A stretch of 8,007 nt of DNA from Sediminibacterium sp. (GCA_030832695.1 JAURIP010000064.1:1-8007); one strand, 5' to 3'. Counted from the stretch's first letter, positions 1 through 7,100 are shown. Notes: generated from the letters alone by a model not told the origin. A program made the numbers and translations.

Positions 1-44
1 CAAATCAGTCCTATCCTCACTTTCTATATCCTTTTTACACCATC

Positions 45-263
45 TTACTTATGTCTGAAATTGATTCTTCCTCTTGTCAAATCGTAAGGACTCATTTCCA
101 AACCCACTTTATCCCCAGGCAAAATTCTGATATAGTGCATACGCATTTTACCAGAGATCGTTGCCAAAATTTCATGTCCATTTTCTAATTTCACTCTGAA
201 CATGGCATTGCTCATAGCTTCTATAATTACTCCATCTTGTTTAATCAGCGGTTGTTTTGACAT
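45..263 (-). CDS. infA: Translation initiation factor IF-1
   Basis: A 72-residue protein, exactly the usual length of bacterial IF-1. It is a single OB-fold (S1-like) domain that binds the 30S A site during initiation with IF-2 and IF-3, in the cytoplasm. The family motifs are plain: [16 protein letters not shown] (residues 19-34), [16 protein letters not shown] (36-51) and the tail [15 protein letters not shown]. The ATG at 263 gives the family N-terminus ([16 protein letters not shown]), and a perfect Bacteroidota -7 box lies just upstream. The gene appears to stand alone: upstream is a terminator and an unrelated membrane-protein gene, not map/secY as in the spc ribosomal operon. Only 44 bases downstream are visible, too few to show whether rpmJ or rpsM follows. 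Identity is very secure; whether it is the only infA copy is unknown. Confidence 0.97.
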   Translation of the reverse strand: MSKQPLIKQDGVIIEAMSNAMFRVKLENGHEILATISGKMRMHYIRILPGDKVGLEMSPYDLTRGRINFRHK

Positions 264-279
264 ACTTATTTTGGGGTTG

Positions 280-287
280 CAAAGATA
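280..287 (-). promoter_or_regulatory. infA promoter, -7 box
   Basis: On the minus strand the bases read TATCTTTG, a full match to the Bacteroidota sigma-A -7 consensus TAnnTTTG, followed by CAACCCC. The infA ATG begins 16 bases downstream, so the leader would be only about 10 bases. I could not find a TTG -33 element at the expected distance, so the call rests on the -7 box and its position. Confidence 0.55.
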
Positions 288-339
288 TGGAAATGAATGG
301 AATTATGAAAAATTCGCCCCGAAATATTGAAAAAAGGCC

Positions 340-372
340 AAAATAAAAGGAGAAGTGAAACTTCTCCTTTTT
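340..372 (-). terminator. Rho-independent terminator of the small membrane-protein gene
   Basis: A perfect 12-bp inverted repeat, AAAAGGAGAAGT (345-356) and ACTTCTCCTTTT (360-371), encloses a 3-base loop. Read on the minus strand, the stem is followed by ATTTT, giving a U-rich tail. It lies about 30 bases past the stop codon of the minus-strand gene at 401-838 and just before the infA promoter, so it should insulate infA from upstream transcription. Confidence 0.8.
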
Positions 373-400
373 AATACATTGATATTCAACACTTTACGTG

Positions 401-838
401 TTACATGCCTGGGAACCAAGGACGACCCACTCCTGCCTTAAACGGCCAAGGTGTCATCAAAAGGATCAATACAAGCGCAAGGAGGTATAAAACGGTTGTC
501 AAACCCGCCTTTCCCGACTTTTTATAACCAATATGTCCAATACTAATCAAAATGATTGCGATAATCATAGTTAAAGCATGCTCCATTCCCCAAAAACGAC
601 TTACCGAATCACCCATCACTGTTTTCATTCCAGCAGCTTGAATCGCCTTAAAACCCAATAAGCTACTTACGAAATATTGATACAAGCCAATTAAAAGTGT
701 GGTATGCGATGCGATGAATAAAACTTTGCTTGTTTTAAGCGCATCTTGTTTTACGAATAATTTGTAAATACTCAATAACAGGGTAATTAATATAACCCAT
801 CTTAAAATATTATGCAAGTGTAATAAACCAGTATTCAT
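401..838 (-). CDS. Small four-helix integral membrane protein with histidine-bearing helices (often labelled cytochrome b-like)
   Basis: From the ATG at 838 this is a 145-residue protein. Four hydrophobic segments are visible at about 12-28, 38-57, 88-105 and 113-130. It begins MNTGLLHLHNILRWVIL; the HLHNxLRW opening and the ending PWPFKAGVGRPWF match, from memory, a conserved Bacteroidota family usually called hypothetical or cytochrome b. Histidines sit at 7, 9, 45, 87 and 102, in or beside helices 1-3, which would suit haem or metal binding, but no function is established. Two further in-frame ATGs exist at 844 and 871. I prefer 838 because it starts directly at the conserved region; the longer forms add only MYFTGSIKSMT. 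It lies 50 bp downstream of the propeller gene on the same strand, so co-transcription is possible. A hairpin terminator follows the stop. Confidence 0.8.
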   Translation of the reverse strand: MNTGLLHLHNILRWVILITLLLSIYKLFVKQDALKTSKVLFIASHTTLLIGLYQYFVSSLLGFKAIQAAGMKTVMGDSVSRFWGMEHALTMIIAIILISIGHIGYKKSGKAGLTTVLYLLALVLILLMTPWPFKAGVGRPWFPGM

Positions 839-880
839 AGTCATTGATTTGATTGAGCCTGTAAAATACAACTTTATCTA

Positions 881-911
881 CAAAACCATTAATCCACCCA
901 ATCCGCTACAA
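881..911 (-). promoter_or_regulatory. Candidate promoter of the membrane-protein gene, overlapping the 3' end of the propeller gene
   Basis: On the minus strand TTG (911-909), within TTTG, is followed after 20 bases by TGGTTTTG (888-881). That matches the Bacteroidota -33 TTG and -7 TAnnTTTG pattern except for G instead of A at the second base. The -33 part lies inside the last codons of the propeller gene. Transcription would start near 874, giving a leader of roughly 35 bases to the ATG at 838. One mismatch and an AT-rich setting keep this tentative. Confidence 0.35.
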
Positions 912-1956
912 ATAAATTAGTATCCCTGGTTCCGCCATTATTTCTGTTAGAGGAGAACATAATTCTTTTACCATCTGGGCTAAACATCGGAAAAGCATCA
1001 AAGCCTTTATCACGGCTAATTTTTTCAATATTATTGCCGGCTAGGTCCATTAAATACATATTGAAAGGGAATCCGTATTTGTACTCGTGGTTACTACAAA
1101 ATATAATGTGCTTCCCGTCAGGGGTAAAGTTGGGTGCCCAATTGGCTTGCCCTAAATTAGTGATTTGTTTTGCATTGGACCCATCAGCATCTGCAATAAA
1201 CACTTCCATTTTAGTAGGTGCTACTAAGCCCTCGGCCAATAATGATTTGTATTCCGCTACTTCTGCTGTCGTAGAAGGGCGACTAGCGCGCCAAACAATT
1301 TTTTTACCATCTGGGCTAAACCAAGCACCCCCATCATAACCTAAAGTATTAGTGACTTTTTTTTCTTTTCCAGTAGCCAAGTTCATGACATATAAATCCA
1401 AGTCGCCATCTTTATCACTACAATAAATCATGCGCTTGCCATCATAGGATAAAGTCGCTTCTGCATCATAGCCTTTTGCATTGGTTAATTGCTTCACCAC
1501 TACTCCATTGGTATCTGCCATGAAAATATCATAGGTATTATATAAGGGCCAAATGTATTTATTGCCATACTTAGCGCGATCCACTGTTGGTGGACATTCG
1601 TCTCCACCCCCTTTAGTTGATGCATATATAATGTGCGCGCCATCCTTAGTAAAATAACTACAGGTAGTGCGGCCCTTGCCGCCACTAATTGATTTATAAG
1701 TAAAAGGAGTTGTGTTATTAATGGGAACTAAACCCATGAAAATTTGATCACAGTTAACGCCATCCTTTGGGCTAGAACGTTGGAATGTAATTCGCTTATT
1801 ATCAAAACTCCAATACGCTTCGGCGTTATCTCCCCCATTGGTTAGTTGAATGACATTTTTAAAATGGGGTTCACCAGCAAATAAAATAGAATCATTTTGA
1901 GGGAAAGCAGTTAAAAAACTAAATAATGCTAGTACAAAAAGGATTGACTTGTTCAT
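889..1956 (-). CDS. Secreted TolB-like/PD40 beta-propeller protein
   Basis: A 355-residue protein with a Sec signal peptide (MNKSILFVLALFSFLTAFPQ, about 1-20), so it is exported to the periplasm or cell envelope. The rest is a run of about six TolB/WD40-like PD40 blades, seen as repeats of QLTN...W/F-S-x-DGK-x-I-x-F near residues 36-59, 98-112, 156-180, 200-224, 264-288 and 313-337. Motifs beyond the propeller pattern include GRTTC (95-99), GGGDECPP (116-123), GYDAEAT (162-168), DGDLDLYVMN (183-192) and GYDGGAWFSPDGKKIVWRASRP within 206-227. I recall these as strongly conserved in a widespread family annotated only as PD40 or TolB. No enzyme domain (for example M28 peptidase or S9 protease) is attached. 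An in-frame ATG exists at 1989, but the promoter -7 box lies between it and 1956, and the signal peptide begins at 1956, so 1956 is chosen. Ligand or partner is unknown. Confidence 0.85.
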   Translation of the reverse strand: MNKSILFVLALFSFLTAFPQNDSILFAGEPHFKNVIQLTNGGDNAEAYWSFDNKRITFQRSSPKDGVNCDQIFMGLVPINNTTPFTYKSISGGKGRTTCSYFTKDGAHIIYASTKGGGDECPPTVDRAKYGNKYIWPLYNTYDIFMADTNGVVVKQLTNAKGYDAEATLSYDGKRMIYCSDKDGDLDLYVMNLATGKEKKVTNTLGYDGGAWFSPDGKKIVWRASRPSTTAEVAEYKSLLAEGLVAPTKMEVFIADADGSNAKQITNLGQANWAPNFTPDGKHIIFCSNHEYKYGFPFNMYLMDLAGNNIEKISRDKGFDAFPMFSPDGKRIMFSSNRNNGGTRDTNLFVADWVD

Positions 1957-1974
1957 ATACATATATATTGACCG

Positions 1975-2003
1975 CAAAAGTAATTGCAAGTTTTTTAAAA
2001 CAA
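1975..2003 (-). promoter_or_regulatory. Promoter of the PD40 propeller gene
   Basis: On the minus strand TTG (2003-2001) is followed after 18 bases by TACTTTTG (1982-1975), a full match to the Bacteroidota -33/-7 pattern with acceptable spacing. Transcription would start near 1968, about a dozen bases before the ATG at 1956. This excludes the in-frame ATG at 1989 as the start on this transcript. Confidence 0.6.
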
Positions 2004-2018
2004 CTGACTTTGGTCAGT
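2003..2018. repeat. Perfect dyad, possible operator
   Basis: ACTGAC (2003-2008) and GTCAGT (2013-2018) form a perfect 6-bp inverted repeat around TTTG. It lies in the divergent intergenic region and shares its edge with the -33 element of the leftward propeller promoter, where a dimeric regulator could block or contact RNA polymerase. No regulator gene is adjacent. Function is inferred from position only. Confidence 0.35.
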
Positions 2019-2033
2019 GAATTTAGTTTTATA

Positions 2034-2055
2034 AAAAAAATGACAAAAAAATGAC
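2034..2055. repeat. Tandem 11-bp repeat with phased A-tracts
   Basis: Two head-to-tail copies of AAAAAAATGAC (2034-2044 and 2045-2055) are followed by a further A-tract at 2063-2069. The first spacing of 11 bp is close to one helical turn, which would favour bent DNA and an UP-element-like effect on the rpe promoter immediately downstream. It could also simply be slippage in AT-rich intergenic DNA. Confidence 0.5.
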
Positions 2056-2073
2056 AGAGTCTAAAAAAATAAG

Positions 2074-2081
2074 GAACTTTG
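2074..2081 (+). promoter_or_regulatory. Candidate rpe promoter, -7 box
   Basis: GAACTTTG followed by C resembles TAnnTTTG with one mismatch (G for T at the first base). It ends 14 bases before the rpe ATG at 2096, implying a very short leader, as seen for other genes here. I see no TTG at the -33 distance; the A-tracts upstream may compensate. Confidence 0.35.
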
Positions 2082-2095
2082 CCTCAAACTGAACT

Positions 2096-2743
2096 ATGAC
2101 TATTATCGCACCTTCCTTACTAGCAGCTGATTTTTTGCATTTAGGTGCCACATGCGAAATGTTAAATAAGAGTGAAGCGGAATGGTATCATTTGGATGTA
2201 ATGGATGGCAGCTTTGTTCCAAATATTAGTTTTGGTTTACCCATTATTGAACAAATCAGAAAAGCAACCACCAAGGTTTGCGATGTGCATTTAATGATTG
2301 TACATCCCGAAAAATACATTGAAGCATTTAAAAAAGCAGGGGCCGATATTTTAACCGTGCATTATGAAGCCTGCCCTAATTTACTTGACACGCTTGCGCA
2401 AATAAAAGCACAAGGCATGAAAGCAGGTGTTGCTATCAATCCGGATACGGACATTAATGTTTTAAAAGAATTCATTTCTGAAATTGACCTGGTTTGCGTG
2501 ATGAGTGTATTTCCTGGATTTGGTGGACAAAAATTTATTGAAGGCACTTATGAAAAAGTGACCACTTTAAAATTAATCATACAAACTGCAGGTGCAAAAA
2601 CTTTAATTCAAATTGATGGCGGTGTTAGCGAAAGCAATGCCAAAGCCTTAGTGACTGCGGGTGCCGATGTGTTGGTTGCTGGCACTACTGTTTTTAAAGT
2701 AGCTGATCCAATAAAAACAATTTCCGCATTGCGCAATTGTTAA
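2096..2743 (+). CDS. rpe: Ribulose-phosphate 3-epimerase
   Basis: A 215-residue cytoplasmic TIM-barrel enzyme of normal length that interconverts D-ribulose 5-phosphate and D-xylulose 5-phosphate in the pentose phosphate pathway. Family motifs appear in order: APSLLAAD (5-12), YHLDVMDGSFVPN (31-43), DVHLMI (63-68), VHYEA (88-92), MSVFPGFGGQKF (136-147), QIDGGV (172-177) and the phosphate-binding VAGTTVF (194-200). The metal and catalytic residues H32, D34, H65 and D174 are present; D34 and D174 are the expected acid/base pair. One oddity is F139 where most bacterial enzymes have Asn (SVNPGFGGQ). The human enzyme has Glu there, so the site tolerates change. The ATG at 2096 gives the standard N-terminus. 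The gene is divergent from the propeller gene, with no obvious pathway partner next to it. Confidence 0.96.
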   Translation: MTIIAPSLLAADFLHLGATCEMLNKSEAEWYHLDVMDGSFVPNISFGLPIIEQIRKATTKVCDVHLMIVHPEKYIEAFKKAGADILTVHYEACPNLLDTLAQIKAQGMKAGVAINPDTDINVLKEFISEIDLVCVMSVFPGFGGQKFIEGTYEKVTTLKLIIQTAGAKTLIQIDGGVSESNAKALVTAGADVLVAGTTVFKVADPIKTISALRNC

Positions 2744-2853
2744 TTCGGATTTCAGATGACTCCTTTTCTGTTTTAATAATTAAGTATATTCATAGCTATA
2801 ATTAAACGCTTTAAACGATTTCATTGGTTTGGGAGCCATCCTTTTTAATATAG

Positions 2854-2880
2854 TAAAATGAACGGAATATTATCATTTTA
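2854..2880. repeat. AT-rich inverted repeat upstream of the PhoH gene
   Basis: TAAAATGA (2854-2861) and TCATTTTA (2873-2880) are perfect 8-bp arms around an 11-base spacer. There is no U-tract and little GC, so it is a poor terminator; it may be a protein-binding site or chance in AT-rich DNA. Confidence 0.3.
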
Positions 2881-2885
2881 GTAAT

Positions 2886-2897
2886 GCACATTTGTGC
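2886..2897. repeat. Short palindrome upstream of the PhoH gene
   Basis: GCACA and TGTGC form a perfect dyad around TT. It is short but is the only GC-containing symmetric element in this intergenic region, lying 40-100 bases before the possible PhoH starts, a plausible operator position. Confidence 0.3.
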
Positions 2898-2985
2898 GTA
2901 TTTATTTGTTGTTTCTTTTATTCCCTTTTTCTAAATTGTGTTAGGCAGATTATTTTATACTACTAACCCTTTAAAACTAATCCCA

Positions 2986-3966
2986 TTGAGTGAAGCAATC
3001 ATTAACCTAGAAACCGTTAACCCTATTGAGTTTTTCGGCGTGAACAACAACAAGTTTGACATTTTAAAAAAGAAATTTCCCTTATTAAAAATTTTATCAA
3101 GAGGCACCCAAATAAAATTAAGTGGTGCACCAGAACAAATTGATTTGGCGAAAGAAAAAATTGAACTGATCATTCAATACATGGAACGCAATGGTCATTT
3201 AAGCGAAAATTATTTTGAACAAATTTTAGGTGGAGATGACGCAGAAGTGATTGATAATTTTGTAGAACAAAATCCGAATGAAGTATTGGTATTTGGACCC
3301 AATGGAAAAACAGTACGTGCGCGAACTCCGAATCAAAAAAAGATGGTGCAAGCTGCTGATAAAAATGATATCGTATTTGCGATTGGACCAGCGGGTACAG
3401 GTAAAACCTATACTGCGGTTGCACTTGCAGTGCGTGCTTTAAAAAATAAATTGGTGAAAAAAATTATTTTAACAAGACCCGCCGTTGAAGCCGGAGAAAG
3501 TTTAGGATTTTTACCAGGAGATTTAAAAGAAAAAATAGATCCTTATTTACGCCCCTTGTATGACGCATTGGATGACATGATTCCCGCAGATAAGTTAGGT
3601 TACTACATGACCACACGTACTATTGAAATTGCACCACTTGCTTACATGCGCGGAAGAACATTGGATAATGCATTTATTATTTTAGATGAATCACAAAATG
3701 CCAATGATTTGCAAATTAAAATGTTTTTAACGCGTATCGGTTCCAATGCAAAAGCAATTATCACTGGAGACCCTACCCAAGTGGATTTACCGCGCAATCA
3801 AAAAAGTGGATTAGAAAAAGCATCTCGCATTTTACAAAACATTGAAGGAATTGCACATATTCAATTGGATGAAGAGGATGTAGTGAGACACAAATTGGTA
3901 AAAGCAATTATTAAGGCATATGAGAAGGAAAGGGAAAATGAAACTGAAAACTCCTATCACCGCTAA
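2986..3966 (+). CDS. phoH: PhoH family protein (PhoH/YbeZ-type P-loop ATPase)
   Basis: From TTG 2986 this is a 326-residue cytoplasmic protein. It has an N-terminal KH-like region (about 15-65, including LKILSRGTQIKLSG), then a PhoH P-loop NTPase domain: Walker A GPAGTGKT (134-141), TRPAVEAGESLGFLPGDLKEK just after it, Walker B IILDESQN (231-238) and GDPTQVDLP (261-269). The family is related to helicase-type ATPases; in E. coli the relative YbeZ is linked to the ribosome-maturation endonuclease YbeY, but no ybeY is adjacent here. Start choice is uncertain. GTG 2938 adds MLGRLFYTTNPLKLIP, which is unlike the family, and an in-frame stop lies at 2932, so no earlier start is possible. TTG 2986 gives (M)SEAIINLETVNPIEFFGVNN, the usual Bacteroidota beginning. 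The C-terminal tail after about residue 300 is charged. Confidence 0.93.
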   Translation: MSEAIINLETVNPIEFFGVNNNKFDILKKKFPLLKILSRGTQIKLSGAPEQIDLAKEKIELIIQYMERNGHLSENYFEQILGGDDAEVIDNFVEQNPNEVLVFGPNGKTVRARTPNQKKMVQAADKNDIVFAIGPAGTGKTYTAVALAVRALKNKLVKKIILTRPAVEAGESLGFLPGDLKEKIDPYLRPLYDALDDMIPADKLGYYMTTRTIEIAPLAYMRGRTLDNAFIILDESQNANDLQIKMFLTRIGSNAKAIITGDPTQVDLPRNQKSGLEKASRILQNIEGIAHIQLDEEDVVRHKLVKAIIKAYEKERENETENSYHR

Positions 3967-3995
3967 AAAGTGATGAATTTAGGAAGATTTGTATA

Positions 3996-4021
3996 ACATA
4001 TTATTTTATTTATAAATATGT
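3996..4021. repeat. AT-only inverted repeat after the PhoH gene
   Basis: ACATATT (3996-4002) and AATATGT (4015-4021) are perfect 7-bp arms about 30 bases after the PhoH stop. The hairpin would be weak and lacks a clear U-tail, so I do not call a terminator. The rest of 3967-4120 is AT-rich with no gene. Confidence 0.3.
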
Positions 4022-4090
4022 AACTAATTTATTTTAAACGAAGTAATAATTTGTTAACAAAAACATAAATTAAGTAATCAAATTATTTTG

Positions 4091-4098
4091 TTTCTTTG
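4091..4098 (+). promoter_or_regulatory. Candidate -7 box of the TonB-dependent receptor gene
   Basis: TTTCTTTG followed by CATC resembles TAnnTTTG with one mismatch (T for A), 22 bases before the ATG, the same arrangement as the infA promoter. TTATTTTG at 4083-4090 is an equally scored alternative. No TTG stands at a normal -33 distance from either. Confidence 0.35.
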
Positions 4099-4120
4099 CA
4101 TCACTTAAACAAACAATTAT

Positions 4121-7100
4121 ATGTCAAGTAAAAAATTACTACATTTTATCGTAGCAATGTTATTGTTACCTGTTTTGACTTTTGCGCAAAACACTACTGG
4201 TAGCTTAACTGGATCTGTAAAAGCCGATAATGGCGAAATTCTTGTAGGCGCAACTGTAACTGTATTACATGTACCTACTGGAACTGAATACAAAGTACAA
4301 ACAAGAAAAACAGGTGCTTTTGATATTAGCAACATGCAACCTGGTGGACCTTACACTATTTCAGTATCTTATGTTAATTACCAAACTGAAAAAAAGGAAG
4401 ATATTTATATCAACTTAGGTGATGCTGCTCGTGTAGATGTTGTTTTATACAACAAAGCTGCAAAATTAGCGGACGTTACTGTAAGAGGAACGCGTAACGC
4501 TTCTGACATAGCAGTAAGAGGTGGTACACAAACTACGATTGGTCGTGATAAAATTGAAAACTTACCAACCGTAGGTCGTAACATACAAGATTATTTACGT
4601 TTTACGCCTTCTGTTAAATTAATAGGTGGTACTGGTGGATTAACTGGTATTTCAATTGCTGGTCAAAATAACCGTTTTAACTCTTTCTATATTGATGGTG
4701 CTGTAAACAATGACCAATTTGGTTTGAGTGCAAGTGGAACTAACGGAGGTCAAACTGCTGTAGGTCCTATTTCAATGGATGCGGTTGATCAAATTCAAGT
4801 AATGGTTTCTCCATTCGACGCTTCTATTGGTAACTTCACTGGTGGTGGTATCAACGCTACAACAAAAGGCGGAACTAACAATTTAAGTGGAACTGTTTAT
4901 AATTTCACACAAAACCAAAACTTAACTGGTAAAACACCCAATGGGGATAAAGCTTTGGCAACCAAGTTAAATCCTTTCAGCGCAATCACCAAAGGTGCTA
5001 GCGTTGGTGGTGCAATTGTTAAAAATAAATTATTCTTCTTCGTTAACTACGAAAGTATTGAAAGTAATCGTCCACAACCATTTGATATAGCAGGTTATAA
5101 AGGTCCTAGCACTAAAACCGTTATCGACGATTTAGTAGCAACAGTGAAGACAAAATATGGTTATGATATGGGAGGTTATGCTGATAACCCAGAAACAATT
5201 AGTTCAAAAAGATTAGCCACTAAATTGGATTGGAATATTAATGCAAATCACCGCTTAAGCTTCTCCTACCGTCATTCAGAAGCAAAGGATTATAACACAT
5301 CTGCTTCAAGTTCAACAAGAGTTAACTTTTATAACAATGGAGTTTTATATCCTAACAAAACAAATTCAATATCTGCGGAGTTAAGAAGTACTTTCAAAAA
5401 TGGTATTAGTAACAAAATGTTATTAACCCTTACTGATGTTACTGATGACAGAAGTCAAATTGGAGCTGCTTTTCCTCGTGTAATCATTTATGATGGAAGT
5501 AGTTCAAACCAAATCACTTTTGGTTCAGAAAACTTTTCAGCAGCTAACTTGTTAAAGCAAAAGAATAAAAATTTCTTAGATTATATTAAATTTAACGTTA
5601 ACAAACACAGCCTTACTTTAGGTATTGATTATGAGTTGAGCAAATCATATAACGTGTTTATTCGTGACAACTTTGGTACTTATACCTACAACTCTTTACC
5701 TGATTTCTTAAATGATAAAGCGCCTTTATTTTACTCAAGATCTTTCTCATTATTAGATAATACTTATGGTGATAATACAAAAGCGGCTGCAAGTTTTTAC
5801 ACAGGTCGTGGAAGTGCTTTTATCAATGATGAAGTGAGAGTAACAGATAATTTAACCATCAACTATGGTGTTAGAGGTGATTATTCTAAGTTTTTATCTA
5901 CCCCATTCCAAGATGATTATTTTAACAATAACGCCATCCCTACTTTCCAACTTTATAACTATGATTTAGCAGGTGCAAGAAGTGGTCAAATTAGTGATCC
6001 AAAACTTTCTATCTCTCCTCGCTTAGGTTTTACCTATAAAATGCCTGCTGATAGAATCACTATTCGTGGTGGTATCGGTTTGTTCACTGGACGTGTTCCA
6101 TTGGTATGGCCAGGTGGTGTATACAATAACACAGGAGGAAGTGTAGGTGGTGTTTCTCTTTCATCAACTTCTTCTGCTGCAGCTTTAGCTACCATCAAAT
6201 TCAGACCTAGTCCTACGCAACAATATACTGCTGGTGATTTAGGTATTAATACTGCTTTTGCAAAAGGTCAGGTTGATTTAATTGCGAAGGATTTCCGTTT
6301 ACCTAAATTATTACGTGCTTCATTAGCGGTGGATAAGAAATTTGACAATAACTGGTCAGTGACTTTCGAAGGAAGTGTGAGCAAAAACATCAATGAGATT
6401 TATTATCAAAGAGTGGACATTTTACCTCCAGTGGGTAACTTAGTTGGCCCAGATAATCGTAACATATATAATGCTGGATCTCAAATCGTATTACCTGCTT
6501 ATGGCGGATTCGCTGCAGGTAAACCATACACTGGCGTTTATGTAATGAAAAACCAACCTTACAATAGTAAAAAAGGATTTGCTGCAAATTTTACAGCTTC
6601 AGTGGATAAAGCATGGGCTGATGGATTCTCATTTAACGCATTCTATACTTATGGAACTGCATTCGTAACCAATGAGCCTACTTCAAGCCAAAACAATAGC
6701 CAATGGAGATACATGGAGACTGTAAATGGTCGTAACTATGTGAACAGATCAAGATCTGATTTTGATTTAGGTCACAGAGTAAGCATGTTCGCTGCTAAGA
6801 AATTTACTTACTTGAAAGGTGCGATGGCAACTACTGTAAGTATAGTGTATAATGGTCAATCAGGAAGTGCATTTAGCTATGTTTATAGTAATGGTCCAGT
6901 TAGAGACCAAGGTGCTACTGAAACTAATGACTTGTTATTTATCCCTACAAAGGATCAATTAACTGCAATGACTTTCATTACACAAACAGGTTATAGCTTG
7001 AGCGGTGACGCACAAAAAGCTGCATTCGAAGCTTATATCAGTCAAGATAATTACTTAAGCAAGCACAGAGGTCAATATGCGGAAAGAAATGGTGGAAGAT

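Larger units (their letters stand above)
2744..2985. other. Intergenic region between rpe and the PhoH gene
   Basis: This 242-base stretch holds no convincing gene and no GC-rich terminator after rpe. It contains a 9-base-spaced repeat of TTAAACG (2802-2808 and 2811-2817), two inverted repeats (listed separately) and a 19-codon minus-strand open frame at 2780-2839 that I do not call as a gene. If the PhoH protein starts at GTG 2938 instead of TTG 2986, the region ends at 2937. Confidence 0.5.

Noticed and set aside
1034..1339. 101-codon plus-strand open frame
   Set aside because: It lies wholly antisense to the PD40 propeller gene, whose protein is clearly recognisable; the opposite reading shows no domain or signal.
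1500..1685. 61-codon minus-strand open frame
   Set aside because: It is another frame inside the propeller gene, with no recognisable content.
1957..1989. N-terminal extension of the propeller protein from ATG 1989
   Set aside because: The promoter -7 box (1975-1982) lies inside it, and the extension would place extra residues before a standard signal peptide.
2362..2547. 61-codon open frame antisense to rpe
   Set aside because: Shadow of a conserved enzyme gene; no start signal or family match.
2955..3424. Two minus-strand open frames (2955-3173 and 3170-3424)
   Set aside because: Antisense to the PhoH coding region; their near-overlap is a by-product of the codon pattern on the other strand.
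3996..4021. Terminator after the PhoH gene
   Set aside because: Stem contains almost only A:T pairs and has no U-tail.
3967..4120. Riboswitch or structured leader before the receptor
   Set aside because: The region is AT-rich with no conserved aptamer-like core or attenuator hairpin that I can recognise.
4117..4335. 72-codon open frame antisense to the receptor start
   Set aside because: It reads the reverse of the signal peptide and N-terminal domain and shows no independent features.
6390..6587. 65-codon open frame antisense to the receptor barrel
   Set aside because: No start context or similarity; lies within a clearly coding region.
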